NCBI RefSeq assembly: GCF_006864425.1
Contig: NZ_QHLI01000021.1
Location: 1 to 44,995 of the forward strand
Source: Campylobacter troglodytis
Lineage (GTDB): Bacteria > Campylobacterota > Campylobacteria > Campylobacterales > Campylobacteraceae
Reading direction: 5' to 3'
DNA length: 44,995 nucleotides
Part shown: piece by piece, positions 9,524 to 19,156 of the stretch
Position numbering within the stretch: position 1 is the first letter of the stretch
Layout of the letters: each line of letters begins with the position of its first letter
The notes under the pieces: model-generated
Databases searched by the model: none
What the model was told of the DNA's origin: nothing
Seen by the model: only the letters and a program-made list of their open reading frames with translations
Program-made: the position numbers and the translations under genes

Positions 9524-10828
9524 ATGAAATACCAAGAGCTTTTGCAAATTGCTAAATTTTTACAAGCACAAAAAAGATTAATCTTCATTAAAAGATTTGC
9601 AGATAATGCCTTGTGCGTGAAATTTGAAGATGAGGAGCTAATTTTTGATCTAAGCCGATCAGAAAGTGCGATCTATAAGGCAACTTTGGTGGGTAAAACC
9701 TATAATGCCCCCTTTGATCTAATGCTTACTAAATTTTTTTCAAATGCTGAGATTTTAGAACTTGATCTGCTTGAGAATAACAGAGTGCTTTTCATAAAAA
9801 CAAGCTCCTTAAAATCTTACAAAAGCTTAAATGCAAAGATCTATTTTGAATTTACAGGAAAAAATACAAATGTAATTATAGTTGATGAAAAAGAATGTGT
9901 AATCGAGGCTTTAAGGCATATTGAAAAGAGCTACCGTGTGGTGAAATGTGGGCTAAGATTAGAACCCTTAAAGCCCTTTAAGATGGATGAGAATTTTCAA
10001 AAGATTGAAGATTTTAACGAGTATTTTAATGCTGTTTTTCAAAAAATAAACGAGCAAAAAATAAAAGCTCTTAAAGAAAACAAAGAAGCTCTTTTAAATA
10101 AAAAAATAAGCTCCCTAAATGAAATGCTAAAAAGCTTACAAAAAGAAGAAGCACTACTTGCAAGGGCTGAAAATCTTAGCCACAAAGCAAAGATCCTAGT
10201 AGCAAATTTATATAAGATTAAAGATTATGAAAGAGATTTTATTTTGTTTGATTTTGAGGGACAAGAGCTTGAATTTAAGCTTGACAAAGCTGCTAAGATC
10301 TGGGCTAATGAAACTTTCAAAGAAGTTAAGAAATTAAAACAAAGAGCTAATAATTTGCACCTACAAAGAAGTAATTTAGAAGAAAAACTAGCCTTTTATA
10401 ACAAACTTTTAGAGCTTATTAAAAAAGCAAACTCAGCCTTTGAGTGTGAAATTTTATTCCCAAAAAAAGAAAAAAGGGAAAAAAAAGAGGAAAAAAATTT
10501 AGGAGTAGCGAGGTTTTACTACAATGACTTTATCATTCTTGTGGGTAAAAATGAAAGGGCAAATGAGTTCTTGCTTAAAAATGCAAAAAAGGATGATCTG
10601 TGGTTTCATATAAGAGATTACGCTGGTGCTCACGCTTTTATAGTATCAAATAAGCAAAAAATTAGCGAAAATGTGATACAATTTGCCTCAAAGTTGTGCG
10701 TTGAGTTTTCAAATTTAAACAAGGATGCTTATTTTGTCGATTATACTCAGAGAAAATTTGTTACGGTTAAACAAAGAGCCTTTGTGAATTATTATAATCA
10801 CAAAAGCCTACGCATTTTAAAGGAGTGA
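9524..10828 (+). CDS. NFACT family protein (RqcH/fibronectin-binding-like, Cj1349c type)
   Basis: 434 residues, the usual shorter form in Campylobacter. It has an N-terminal beta-rich NFACT-N part (about 1-170), a Lys/Glu-rich coiled coil (about 175-310) and a C-terminal NFACT-R domain (about 330-425) with KKDDLWFHIRDYAGAHAF. NFACT proteins bind stalled 50S-peptidyl-tRNA complexes (RqcH adds alanine tails); several were earlier described as fibronectin-binding, which in C. jejuni is the annotation used. Which role applies here is not shown by the sequence. First gene of a run of overlapping genes to 15826; its stop overlaps the next start by 4 bases. Confidence 0.85.
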   Translation: MKYQELLQIAKFLQAQKRLIFIKRFADNALCVKFEDEELIFDLSRSESAIYKATLVGKTYNAPFDLMLTKFFSNAEILELDLLENNRVLFIKTSSLKSYKSLNAKIYFEFTGKNTNVIIVDEKECVIEALRHIEKSYRVVKCGLRLEPLKPFKMDENFQKIEDFNEYFNAVFQKINEQKIKALKENKEALLNKKISSLNEMLKSLQKEEALLARAENLSHKAKILVANLYKIKDYERDFILFDFEGQELEFKLDKAAKIWANETFKEVKKLKQRANNLHLQRSNLEEKLAFYNKLLELIKKANSAFECEILFPKKEKREKKEEKNLGVARFYYNDFIILVGKNERANEFLLKNAKKDDLWFHIRDYAGAHAFIVSNKQKISENVIQFASKLCVEFSNLNKDAYFVDYTQRKFVTVKQRAFVNYYNHKSLRILKE

Positions 10829-11163
10829 AAATGCCTGTTACACCTTTGGGAAATAGCCATTTTGTAAATCAAAATGTGTCCTTGGTTTCAACTCAGGTTA
10901 GCAATGAACTTGCTAAGGAAAGCTTTGCTAGTATGGCAAATTTAGCTGAATTTCAAGCCAAAGAAAAGGCCATTGAAAAGCTTGAAAGCGTGCAACAAAG
11001 CGATGAGCTAAATGAAGAGATTAAAGAAAAGGCCGAGGAGGAAAAAAAGAAGAAACAGTCAAAAGAAGAAGAGCAAAACAAAGAAGAAAATGAAACAAAC
11101 GAAGAAGAAACAAGCGAGACTCTTGTCTTAGAAGGAAGGCATCGCTTGGATCTAAGTATTTAA
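10825..11163 (+). CDS. Small Glu/Lys-rich coiled-coil protein (Cj1348c type)
   Basis: 112 residues. The first third (MPVTPLGNSHFVNQNVS) is polar; from about residue 40 to 100 it is almost entirely Glu, Lys, Gln and Asn and should form a long charged helix. It ends with LEGRHRLDLSI. No signal peptide. Its position between the NFACT gene and cdsA is the same as that of Cj1348c in C. jejuni, which argues that it is a real gene. Function unknown. The ATG overlaps the end of the previous gene. Confidence 0.75.
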   Translation: MKMPVTPLGNSHFVNQNVSLVSTQVSNELAKESFASMANLAEFQAKEKAIEKLESVQQSDELNEEIKEKAEEEKKKKQSKEEEQNKEENETNEEETSETLVLEGRHRLDLSI

Positions 11164-11173
11164 AGGAGTAACT

Positions 11174-11899
11174 GTGTTAAAAGATAGAATTTTATGGGGT
11201 GTGATTATGGCGGTGGCGGTAGTTATTGTCGCCTTGATTGATAGCTTTTGGCTGACCTTCGTGGTCTTTGGCGTGCTTTTATACTTTGCCTTTGAGGAGG
11301 CAAAAAAGCTCTTTAATGCTAAGCAAGCCAATATAATCTTTGTTTTAATAGCCTTTGTCCTAGCTAGTATAAGCAAAGAGCCTCTTGCCTTTGCTGCCTT
11401 GCTTTTTTTGTTGGTGCTTGGATACCTAGTTTATATAAAAGCAGATACACTTAAAGAGGCTTTGCCTTATCTTTATCCAACTGTGCCTATCTTTGCCTTG
11501 TGGCAGCTTTATTTGGATCAGGGTATGTTTGTGCTTTTTTGGCTGATCTTCATAGTGGTAGTTTGCGACAGTAGTGCTTATTTCATAGGTAAATTAATAG
11601 GCACAACCCCCTTTTCACAAACAAGTGCAAGCAAGACAAGAGAGGGGGTAATAGGAGGCTTAATCTGCGCCACAGTGCTTGGAATGCTCTTTGGTCTCTT
11701 TCAATACGGCTTTTTTCTTAGCCTATTTTGTGCTTTTTTTGTGGCTATTTTTGCCGTCATTGGAGATCTGCTTGAAAGCTATTTTAAAAGAAAGGCTGAT
11801 CTTAAAGATAGCGGATCTTTAATACCAGGACACGGAGGCTTGTTAGATAGAATAGATGCGATTATAATAGCACCCTTTGTCCTAATAGCCCTTTTATGA
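11174..11899 (+). CDS. cdsA: Phosphatidate cytidylyltransferase
   Basis: 241 residues, a multi-pass membrane enzyme making CDP-diacylglycerol from CTP and phosphatidic acid, the branch point of phospholipid synthesis. The C-terminal signature is present: [14 protein letters not shown] followed by [11 protein letters not shown] (about residues 196-230). About seven to eight hydrophobic segments. Translation starts at GTG 11174, with AAAGGAG nine bases upstream; no upstream ATG is in frame within the gap. The stop overlaps dxr (ATGA). Confidence 0.95.
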   Translation: MLKDRILWGVIMAVAVVIVALIDSFWLTFVVFGVLLYFAFEEAKKLFNAKQANIIFVLIAFVLASISKEPLAFAALLFLLVLGYLVYIKADTLKEALPYLYPTVPIFALWQLYLDQGMFVLFWLIFIVVVCDSSAYFIGKLIGTTPFSQTSASKTREGVIGGLICATVLGMLFGLFQYGFFLSLFCAFFVAIFAVIGDLLESYFKRKADLKDSGSLIPGHGGLLDRIDAIIIAPFVLIALL

Positions 11900-12984
11900 T
11901 AGTCTTTGGAAGCACAGGTAGCATAGGACAAAACACCCTTCTTTTAGCAAGGAAATTTAAAACAAAAATAAGTGCTTTAAGTTGTAATCAAAACATCAAG
12001 CTTTTAAACAAGCAAATAGAAGAATTTAAGCCAAGTTTCGTTTGCATAGGCAAAAATGCCGATAAAAGCTTGGTTAAGTTTAATAAAAGCCGCATTTTTA
12101 CGGATCAAGAAGGCTTAGAGCAGATCTTAGAGCTTTGCGATGATGAGCTTGTAGTAAATGCCATAGTTGGCTTTGCAGGGCTTCGCACAAGCTTAAAGGC
12201 AAAGGCATTGAATAAAAGCATAGCCCTTGCAAACAAAGAAAGCTTGGTTGTGGCTGGGAAGTTTTTACAAGATGCAAGGATCACCCCCATAGACAGCGAG
12301 CATGCTGCCTTGAATTTTTTGCTAAAAAATCAAGACAAAAAAAGCATTTCAAGGCTAATCATCACCGCAAGTGGGGGTGCTTTTTTTAAGCTTAAAAGCA
12401 AGGATTTAAAAAAAGTTGATGCCAAGATGGCTTTAAGGCATCCAAATTGGAGCATGGGTGCAAAGATCACCATAGACAGTGCCACCATGGCAAACAAGCT
12501 CTTTGAGATCATAGAAGCTTACCATCTTTTTAAGCTTAAAAACATAGACGCTCTAATAGAACCAAGCTCCATAATCCACGCCCTTTGTGAATTTAAAGAC
12601 GGAGGTGTTAGTGCCTATCTTTCAGTAGCAGATATGAAACTAGCCATCTCTCAGGCTCTTTTTATGAAAAATGAGCAAAAAATCACCAAAACATTAGATA
12701 TTGTTAAACTTGCTAGTTTAAAATTTCACAAAATAAGCGTTAAAAAATACCCCATTTTTTCGCTAAAAAAGCCCTTACTTGATAATGTCGATCTTGGAGT
12801 TTTGATAAACAGTGCAAATGATTTTAAGGTCCAAGAGTTTTTAAATGGAAAATGCAAATTTTTAGACATACAAAGGGGTATCTTTAAGAGCTTAGATCAT
12901 TTTGGCGAGCCTAAGATTAAAGAACTAGCTGAAATTTTTGAGCTTCATTTAAGGGTGAAAGAATTTTTAAAAGGAAAGCATTGA
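11896..12984 (+). CDS. dxr: 1-deoxy-D-xylulose 5-phosphate reductoisomerase
   Basis: 362 residues. Second enzyme of the non-mevalonate isoprenoid pathway, converting DXP to MEP with NADPH and a divalent metal. The start [15 protein letters not shown] is the NADPH-binding loop; the active-site blocks [13 protein letters not shown] (about 112-124), [13 protein letters not shown] (about 131-143) and [18 protein letters not shown] are all intact. Its ATG overlaps the cdsA stop by 4 bases, as in C. jejuni (Cj1346c-Cj1347c), and its own stop overlaps the next TTG start. Confidence 0.96.
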   Translation: MIVFGSTGSIGQNTLLLARKFKTKISALSCNQNIKLLNKQIEEFKPSFVCIGKNADKSLVKFNKSRIFTDQEGLEQILELCDDELVVNAIVGFAGLRTSLKAKALNKSIALANKESLVVAGKFLQDARITPIDSEHAALNFLLKNQDKKSISRLIITASGGAFFKLKSKDLKKVDAKMALRHPNWSMGAKITIDSATMANKLFEIIEAYHLFKLKNIDALIEPSSIIHALCEFKDGGVSAYLSVADMKLAISQALFMKNEQKITKTLDIVKLASLKFHKISVKKYPIFSLKKPLLDNVDLGVLINSANDFKVQEFLNGKCKFLDIQRGIFKSLDHFGEPKIKELAEIFELHLRVKEFLKGKH

Positions 12985-14369
12985 AAAAAAATATCTTCTT
13001 AATCTTACTTATCAATTTTGCCTGTGCGCTTGAATTTACAGTGAGTGAAAACGGCAAAAGCCTAAATGACAACAACACAGTTTTAATCTTCGGTGGCATT
13101 CAAGGAGATGAGCCAGGTGGCTTTCACGCAGCAAGCCTATTAATAAGTGATTATAACATCACCAAGGGCAAGATCATAGTAGCACCAAATCTTGCCTTTG
13201 ATAGCATAATCAAAAGATCCCGTGGGGTAAAGGGGGATTTAAACCGCAAATTTGCTAAACTCAGCAAAAACGATCCTGATTATGAAACAGTACAAAGGAT
13301 AAAGAATTTAATCTTGCTGCCTGAGGTTGGAATGGTGCTAAATTTACACGATGGCTGGGGCTTTTACCGCCCTGATTTCATAGATGAGATGAATAATCCT
13401 AAACGTTGGGGCAACTCAGGTGTCATAGACACAAAAGAAATTAATGCTAGCAAGTATAATGAGCTTGAAAGCATAGCTCAAAAGGCAGTTGAGGGCGTAA
13501 ATTCACAGCTAATAGACGAAAAACATAAGTATTATCTTAAAAACACCAAAACAGAGGAATTAGCAGATGCTGAGATGCTAAAAGCCTTAACTTACTTTGT
13601 CATCTCAAACAACAAAGCCGCCTTTGCCAACGAGGCTAGCAAGAACTTGCCCGTGCATTTAAGGGTGTATTATCATTTAGTTGCCATTGAAAGCTATCTA
13701 AAAACAGCTGGCATTGAATTTACAAGAAGCTTTGATCTAAGCCCTGATGGCGTTAAAAGGGTCATTGACACAGAAATTGATGTCAAGTTATTTGCAAACA
13801 AGATCCTACTTCATCTTCATCTGCCAAGGCCAACTGTTAGGTATTTACCCTTTCCCTTACAAAGAGCTTATGATTATAACACCAGCAACGAGCTTACTGC
13901 TGTTGTAGCAGACAAGGGTTCTTATTTCGTTCAGTATGGAAACCGCTTTCAAACTAGAATTTATCCTGAATACCTTGAATTTTCAGACGCCATTAATGAT
14001 TTTTTAATGATAGTTGATGGCGAGGAAAAGATAATCCCCTTTGCTAGTAAGGTTGGCGTTAAAAAATATTTTATGGTGCCAAAGATCAAAGGCGTTCGTG
14101 TCAATGTCATAGGGCTTGATGTAGGAAAGGATGAGAGTGGATTGAGGGTTGAAAAGAACAAAATGCTTCCTCAATACTCCCTTGATCTAGCAGGAAAGAT
14201 TTTCAGGGTTGAGTTTTACGAGCTAAGGGGTGCAAAATTAGAACAACAAAGCTTTCAAGAATCCTTCAAAAAACTCATCAAAAACCCTCCCCAACAAGGC
14301 AATGAAATATACAATCAAGCAAAAAGAAAGGATAAATTCCTAGGCTCCATCCTTGTGGAATTTGAATGA
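12981..14369 (+). CDS. pgp1: Peptidoglycan DL-carboxypeptidase for helical cell shape (Pgp1/Csd4)
   Basis: 462 residues with a signal peptide ([16 protein letters not shown]). Pgp1 (C. jejuni, Cj1345c) and Csd4 (H. pylori) trim the tripeptide stem of peptidoglycan to a dipeptide in the periplasm, which is needed for helical shape. The M14-type zinc site of this subfamily is visible: Q41 and E44 in GIQGDEPGG and H123 in LNLHDGW. The Gln in place of the usual His is typical for Csd4. Translation begins at TTG 12981, overlapping the dxr stop (TTGA), and its stop overlaps tsaD (ATGA). The conserved context between dxr and tsaD supports the call strongly. Confidence 0.93.
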   Translation: MKKNIFLILLINFACALEFTVSENGKSLNDNNTVLIFGGIQGDEPGGFHAASLLISDYNITKGKIIVAPNLAFDSIIKRSRGVKGDLNRKFAKLSKNDPDYETVQRIKNLILLPEVGMVLNLHDGWGFYRPDFIDEMNNPKRWGNSGVIDTKEINASKYNELESIAQKAVEGVNSQLIDEKHKYYLKNTKTEELADAEMLKALTYFVISNNKAAFANEASKNLPVHLRVYYHLVAIESYLKTAGIEFTRSFDLSPDGVKRVIDTEIDVKLFANKILLHLHLPRPTVRYLPFPLQRAYDYNTSNELTAVVADKGSYFVQYGNRFQTRIYPEYLEFSDAINDFLMIVDGEEKIIPFASKVGVKKYFMVPKIKGVRVNVIGLDVGKDESGLRVEKNKMLPQYSLDLAGKIFRVEFYELRGAKLEQQSFQESFKKLIKNPPQQGNEIYNQAKRKDKFLGSILVEFE

Positions 14370-15826
14370 AAAAGCTAATTTTAGCCATAGAAAGCTCTTG
14401 CGATGATAGCTCAGTAGCCATCATCGACAAGGAAAACTTAGAGTGTCTATTTCACAAAAAGATCTCCCAAGAATTAGAACATTTTAAATTTGGAGGCGTG
14501 GTGCCTGAACTTGCTGCAAGGCTTCACACTACCGCACTACCACAAATTTTAGAGCAGTGTAAAGACTATTTTGACAAGCTTTGTGCTGTTGCGGTTACAA
14601 ATGAGCCAGGGCTTACTGTGAGTTTGCTAGGAGGTGTAACTATGGCAAAGCTTTTAAGTGCTAGCTTAAACCTGCCCTTAATTGCAGTAAATCACCTTGT
14701 GGGGCATTTTTACTCCCTTTTTCTTGATCAAAAAGCAAGGCTTGATATGGGTGTTTTGCTAGTAAGTGGGGGACATACTATGCTCTTATACATTGATAAA
14801 AAATCAAGGATCAAGATCCTTGGACAAAGCCTTGATGATGCCTTTGGTGAGAGCTTTGATAAGGTAGCTAAGATGCTAAAACTTGGCTATCCAGGTGGGA
14901 TCTTTGTAGAAAAACTAGCCCAAAAGGCTAGATGCAAAAGCCTTGAATTTACCGTTCCTCTAAGACAGAGCAAGGATCTAAATTTTAGCTTCTCAGGGCT
15001 TAAAAATGCTGTTAGGGTGGAGATTAATAATACCTTGAGTATGAATTTAGAAAAAAATTCACAAGCTAGCTTAGATACAAAGTTAAACCCTAAAAATTCA
15101 AGCACAAATTCAAAAGAAGGCTTAAATTCAAGTCAAGTCTCAAAGGGCATTTCAAGCTTAAATTTAAGCAATGTTTCAACTGTAAATTCAAGTAGTGCTT
15201 TAAATTTAACTGAAAATTCAAGCAGTGATTTAAGTCAAAATTTAAGTTTAAATTCAAGCAATGCTTCGACTTTAACTTCAAGTTTAAATTCAAACCACAG
15301 TTCAAACTTAAAATCAAACAGCACTTCAAGCTTAATTTCAAGTTTAAATTTAAACAGCACTTTAAATTTAAATTCAACTGTGAATTCAAGTAATGCTTCG
15401 ACCTTAAATTCAAATTTAAATTCAAACCACAGTTCAAACTTAAATTCAAGCAGCACTTCAAATTCAAGTGAAAATTCAAGCCTAAATTCAAATTTAAGTG
15501 AATTACAAAAAAGCGAGATAGCCTATGCCTTTGAAGAAGCAGCCGTGGCTCATTTGATGGATAAGGTAAAAAGAGCCTTTAAAGAGCATAAATTCAAGGC
15601 TTTTGGCGTGGTGGGCGGAGCAAGTGCGAATTTAAGATTAAGAGCCCAGCTTCAAACACTTTGCAAGGATTATGAATGCGAGCTCTTGCTTGCACCGCTT
15701 GAATTTTGTGCGGATAATGCCTTGATGATAGCAAGGGCTGCTTGTGAGCTTTATGAAAGAAAGGACTTTGTATGTCTTAACGAGGATATAATAAGCCCTA
15801 AAAATAAGCATTTTTTTAGGGTGTAA
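14366..15826 (+). CDS. tsaD: tRNA threonylcarbamoyladenosine transferase TsaD with a large low-complexity insert
   Basis: 486 residues, about 150 longer than the family norm of roughly 335. TsaD transfers the threonylcarbamoyl group to A37 of ANN-decoding tRNAs, and is generally essential. Conserved parts are intact: AIESSCDDSSVAI (8-20), metal ligands H110 and H114 in NHLVGH, VSGGHTML, SFSGLKNAVR (about 210-219), and the C-terminal CADNALMIARA. Between about residues 222 and 377 lies an insert almost entirely Ser, Asn and Leu (LNSS, NLNS, NSSN repeats), placed between two helices of the ASKHA fold, after which the sequence resumes SELQKSEIAYAFEEAA exactly as in other TsaD proteins. The insert is in frame and has no stop, so the protein is probably made. 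Corresponds to Cj1344c. Confidence 0.93.
   Translation: MKKLILAIESSCDDSSVAIIDKENLECLFHKKISQELEHFKFGGVVPELAARLHTTALPQILEQCKDYFDKLCAVAVTNEPGLTVSLLGGVTMAKLLSASLNLPLIAVNHLVGHFYSLFLDQKARLDMGVLLVSGGHTMLLYIDKKSRIKILGQSLDDAFGESFDKVAKMLKLGYPGGIFVEKLAQKARCKSLEFTVPLRQSKDLNFSFSGLKNAVRVEINNTLSMNLEKNSQASLDTKLNPKNSSTNSKEGLNSSQVSKGISSLNLSNVSTVNSSSALNLTENSSSDLSQNLSLNSSNASTLTSSLNSNHSSNLKSNSTSSLISSLNLNSTLNLNSTVNSSNASTLNSNLNSNHSSNLNSSSTSNSSENSSLNSNLSELQKSEIAYAFEEAAVAHLMDKVKRAFKEHKFKAFGVVGGASANLRLRAQLQTLCKDYECELLLAPLEFCADNALMIARAACELYERKDFVCLNEDIISPKNKHFFRV
15050..15500 (+). repeat. AAATTCAA word array inside tsaD
   Basis: The DNA of the TsaD insert contains about fifteen copies of ATTCAA, nearly always as AAATTCAAG or AAATTCAAA, plus related TTTAAG, CTTCAAG and CAGTTCAAAC words. 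Spacing is irregular, but larger blocks recur: TTCAAACCACAGTTCAAAC occurs twice (about 15288 and 15421) and GCAATGCTTCGAC is also found twice with one change. In the reading frame AAT TCA gives Asn-Ser. Confidence 0.85.
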
Positions 15827-16368
15827 ATTTATGTAAATTTTGACACAAAGCAGTTTATAGGACAAAATCTTTATCAAATTTTATTAAAATTGATAAGAAA
15901 AAATCCTGTTAAGGCATTTTGAGCCTTAAAATGTATAGAAAAAGTTAAAATAAGTATATGAGATCTGCTTAAAATTCACAGATCTACTGTATAAAATTTG
16001 AAAGTATTTTTAAAAAAGTTAAGAATTTAAAGATCTTGTTTTAAAAATAGCGTTATTTGTAATATTTTTATTTAAACAAACTTGCTTTGTCTTGATTTAA
16101 ATGTATTTAAAATTTTTTACTAAGTGCTTTTTAAATTTTTTTGTCAAAAAGCGTTGATATTTGTTACTAAGTCTTGCAAAATAGCTTTAAGTTAAGCCTT
16201 TTAGGAAAAGAGATTTTTTAGTTTTTGCCTTGCAATTTACTGAGTAGCCTTATTACAAAAGTTTAAAACTAAGTTTTATGATAAAAGAACAAGTTTATAC
16301 TATAAATTAAGATTTTTACAAAAATAGCCCTTAAGCCAAAATTAAATAAATTCAAAAAAGGAAGAGCT
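15827..16368. other. Gap with a solitary insertion-sequence end
   Basis: About 540 AT-rich bases between tsaD and the pseudopilin gene. The segment 15858-15925 (TAGGACAAAATCTTTATC ... CATTTTGAGCC) is nearly identical to the right end of the IS1595-type element at 17755-17819, but no transposase sequence or left end accompanies it here. Weak promoter-like boxes (TATACT, TATAAA) lie near 16295-16305, about 65 bases ahead of the pilin gene. Nothing else is seen. Confidence 0.55.
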
Positions 16369-16935
16369 GTGAGAGGAGCATTTACCATACTTGAGCTGAT
16401 CTTTGTCATCATCATACTTGGCATTTTAGCAGCCATTGCCTTGCCACGACTTACAGCAAGCAAAGATGAGGCTGAGATAAGCAAGGCTTTAAGCAACATA
16501 AAAACCATCATCAGCGATCTAAGCTCTTACGCCCTTAAAAACGACATGCTCTCAAACACAGCCTCTATGAGCAATGTAACAGAGCTTGAAAATGTGGATT
16601 TGAGCAATTTTACAGGCACAAGGATAGTAAAATTTAAGGTGGGTAATGATGAGGAATGCGTTCGCTTTGTCTTTATCAACGAAAGTAATGTATTAGCACT
16701 TGGCATAGCTACAAATGATAGTGTTAAAACCTTGATAGAAAATTTAGCCAAGGCACAAAATCAAAACATACTCAAGCCAAATGACACTTCTAAGGCCGGA
16801 GTGCTTAATGCTACAAATGCCCTAATAAATGCTGATTTTACCAGCACTTCAAGCAGTAAGGCTTGCGTGAGTTTAAGCAATTCTTTAAGCTTTAAAAATT
16901 TAGCGAATAAAAACTATATTCTTTTGGGAAATTAA
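16369..16935 (+). CDS. ctsG: Type II secretion/competence pseudopilin (CtsG type)
   Basis: 188 residues. The N-terminus is a type IV prepilin signal: a short leader MRGA, cleavage before F5, then FTILELIFVIIILGIL with the obligatory Glu at mature position 5 and a hydrophobic helix. In C. jejuni the gene directly after tsaD (Cj1343c, ctsG) belongs to the Cts natural-transformation machine, a pseudopilus driving DNA uptake. The start is GTG 16369 with GGAAGAG upstream. The C-terminal head contains three cysteines (EECVRF, KACVSL) allowing a disulphide. Separated from tsaD by 540 bases, so it has its own promoter. Confidence 0.8.
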   Translation: MRGAFTILELIFVIIILGILAAIALPRLTASKDEAEISKALSNIKTIISDLSSYALKNDMLSNTASMSNVTELENVDLSNFTGTRIVKFKVGNDEECVRFVFINESNVLALGIATNDSVKTLIENLAKAQNQNILKPNDTSKAGVLNATNALINADFTSTSSSKACVSLSNSLSFKNLANKNYILLGN

Positions 16936-16938
16936 AAA

Positions 16939-16964
16939 AAGCGAAGCCTTTTAAGACCTCGCTT
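16939..16964 (+). terminator. Weak hairpin after ctsG
   Basis: AAGCGA and TCGCTT can pair around a short internal stem and a TTTTAA loop a few bases after the stop codon of the pseudopilin gene. There is no clear T-run afterwards, so termination is uncertain. Confidence 0.3.
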
Positions 16965-17037
16965 CTAGCAATATTTTTGAAAAGATTTAATTTTCATATA
17001 GGCAAGATTGTTTGGCACCTTGTAGTTTTTTAAAAAT

Positions 17038-17819
17038 GACTCAAGATATTTTAATTTGATACAAGATCATTTTAAAGTATGGAAAATTAGATGAAAAATA
17101 AACATATAGTTCATTTCCAAATTTATGAAAAGAAATTTAAGGAATTTTTAAGTATTTCGCCCTTGATTTAGAGGCGAAAAAATCGCTGAAATTTGTCAAA
17201 TTTCACAACAAAGTTGTGTGTAAAAGAAATTCGCATTTTGATAGCCAAAGAATGCAAAAAGCTTTCTAAAATGAGCGGTGAGATTGAAGTTGATGAAAGT
17301 TATTTCGGTGGTGTGCGTGTCAAGCGTGGATGTGGGGCTGGTAAAAAGACATCTGTGTTTTTACTTCGTTTCACTCGTAACTGTAAGCAAAAGGCTTGTT
17401 AAAGTGCTATGTTAGCGCTTATACACAAGTAGTTACACACTGCTTGGCGAAAGAGCTATTGCCGATTATAAGGGACTTTGCAGATGTAGAAAATCACAAT
17501 TTTAGAAAAGATTCAAAGCCTACTGTGCCTTGGTGGATTTGTATGCAAAGGCACATTATATGGTAAAACATAGAAAAAACGAGTTTGTAAATGGGCGAAA
17601 CCACATAAACGAAATTGTGATTTTTTTTTACTTCGTTAAGCCTCTTGTAACTGTAAGCAGAAGTTTGCAAAGTTTAGGCTTACTAAATTTAATGGCTAAA
17701 AGAGAAAATTTTGTTATTCATTTAAAAGAAACAAAATTAAGACAAAAATTTTAGGACAAAATCTTTATCAAATTTTATTAAAATTGATAAGAGAAAATCC
17801 GCTTAAATTGTCTTGAGCC
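17038..17819 (+). mobile_element. Decayed IS1595-family element, copy A
   Basis: 782 bases bounded by imperfect inverted ends: GACTCAAGATATTTTAATTT at the left and, read inward from the right, GGCTCAAGACAATTTAA. Inside is a broken transposase (17091 on). The right 65 bases are shared with the solitary end at 15858-15925. No target-site duplication could be established by eye. Compared with copy C (37784-38683) it lacks two short inserts but shares two others. Confidence 0.75.
17091..17754 (+). pseudogene. IS1595 (ISXO2-like) transposase, broken
   Basis: The gene starts MKNKHIVHF at 17091 and is interrupted by several stops and frameshifts. Recognisable are the ISXO2-like core GEIEVDESYFGGVRVKRG (17278-17331), GAGKKTSVF (17338 on), and the C-terminal block NEFVNGRNHINEIV (17578-17621) corresponding to the NHINGIE motif, then FVIHLKETKLR. 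After TSVF and after NHINEIV the family sequence (GLLKRKG... and WGFAK...) is replaced by the translation of a short T-rich, CTTCG-containing insert (17355-17400 and 17621-17660). It cannot encode a full transposase. Confidence 0.8.
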
Positions 17820-17928
17820 AAATTTAAATCTTTTTGCTTGAATTTATGTTTTCAATGTATAATAATTCTTTTAGCAAGGACAAGATAAATATCTTGGCTT
17901 TAAATAGCTTTTAAATGAGAGTTAAAAG

Positions 17929-18867
17929 ATGAAGTTTTTAAAAAAGATAAGTGATTTTTTCGGCAAAAATATGGCTATTATAATCTTGCTTGTAGCCCTT
18001 GTGGCCTTGTTTTTCCCCAGTTCAGTTAGCCTCATAAAGACAAGTTATATCAACTATCTTTTAATGATAGTTATGTTTGGTATGGGGCTTACTTTGAAAT
18101 TTGAGGATTTCAAGGTGCTTTTTACAAGACCAAAGGATCTCATAATAGGAGCTATAGCACAGTTTAGCATAATGCCCTTTTTAGCCTTTATCCTCGCTAT
18201 GCTCTTTGATCTGCCTACGGATCTAGCAGTAGGACTTATCCTAGTAGGCACTTGCCCAGGAGGCACAGCCTCCAATGTAATGACCTATCTTGCAAGAGGA
18301 GATGTGGCTTTGTCTGTGGGTATGACCTCTGTATCTACTATCTTAGCCTTGTTTGCAACTCCGCTTTTAACCTTGCTTTATGCTGGGCAAAAGGTAGAGG
18401 TAAATGCTCTTAGTATGTTTGTATCCATACTTCAAGTAGTTATTATCCCAATAGCTTTGGGCTTTATCATAAATAAATTCTTTCATAAGCTAACAAGCAA
18501 ATTAACGCAGGTGCTTCCTTTGATCTCTGTGCTTGCTATAGTTTGCATAGTGGCTTCGGTTGTTGGTGCAAATTCATCTAGGCTAATGCAGGTTGGCTTT
18601 TTAATCTTAACCGTTGTAGCACTTCATAACTGTTTGGGCTATTTGCTAGGCTTTATAGTGGCTAGGCTTTGTCGTTTAAACAATGCAAAATGCAAGGCTA
18701 TTTGCATAGAGGTTGGAATGCAAAACTCTGGTCTAGCTAGCTCCTTAGCAGCTACTCATTTTGCTACTATGCCCTTAGCAACTGTGCCAGGGGCTATTTT
18801 TAGCGTATGGCATAATATATCAGGCTCAATAATAGCAAACATAATGGCCTCAAGGATGAGAGATTAA
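17929..18867 (+). CDS. Bile acid:sodium symporter family protein (BASS)
   Basis: 312 residues with nine to ten hydrophobic segments. The family's sodium-binding and crossover motifs are clear: GTCPGGTASNVMTYLARGD (about residues 108-126) and EVGMQNSGLASSLA (about 262-275). BASS proteins co-import sodium and an organic anion such as bile acids, pantoate or keto acids; the substrate here cannot be read from the sequence. It is flanked on both sides by decayed IS copies and has no gene partner, so it is likely transcribed alone; a TATAAT box lies at about 17859-17864. Confidence 0.88.
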   Translation: MKFLKKISDFFGKNMAIIILLVALVALFFPSSVSLIKTSYINYLLMIVMFGMGLTLKFEDFKVLFTRPKDLIIGAIAQFSIMPFLAFILAMLFDLPTDLAVGLILVGTCPGGTASNVMTYLARGDVALSVGMTSVSTILALFATPLLTLLYAGQKVEVNALSMFVSILQVVIIPIALGFIINKFFHKLTSKLTQVLPLISVLAIVCIVASVVGANSSRLMQVGFLILTVVALHNCLGYLLGFIVARLCRLNNAKCKAICIEVGMQNSGLASSLAATHFATMPLATVPGAIFSVWHNISGSIIANIMASRMRD

Positions 18868-19156
18868 AATGCTTTATAAAAATTTTGAGTTGTTTAAAGA
18901 TTTTTTATCAATCTTTTTTATAAGCAGAGTTGAATTTAAAGAAGATTTTTTGTCATTTTTAGTGCGAATTTAGTCATTTTTCAAAATATCACAAGCAAAT
19001 GCGAAAATTCATACTCTTGCTTGAATTTTTATACAGGTGTGAGAATTCACACTTTTGCTTGAATTTGCCTAAGCTTTGACTTTTTTAAAAAGCCTTGCAA
19101 GGACAAATTTAGTGCTTTTTAAAAAAGACAGTTAAAGGGCTAAAATCTATAAATTA

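Noticed and set aside
15090-15491. Minus-strand frames rich in Leu-Asn or Phe-Glu across the tsaD insert
   Set aside because: They are shadows of the AAATTCAA words on the other strand; tsaD on the plus strand explains the region.
17193-17754. Two small genes (69 and 74 residues) between ctsG and the symporter
   Set aside because: Both are fragments of one broken IS1595 transposase extended by short inserts.
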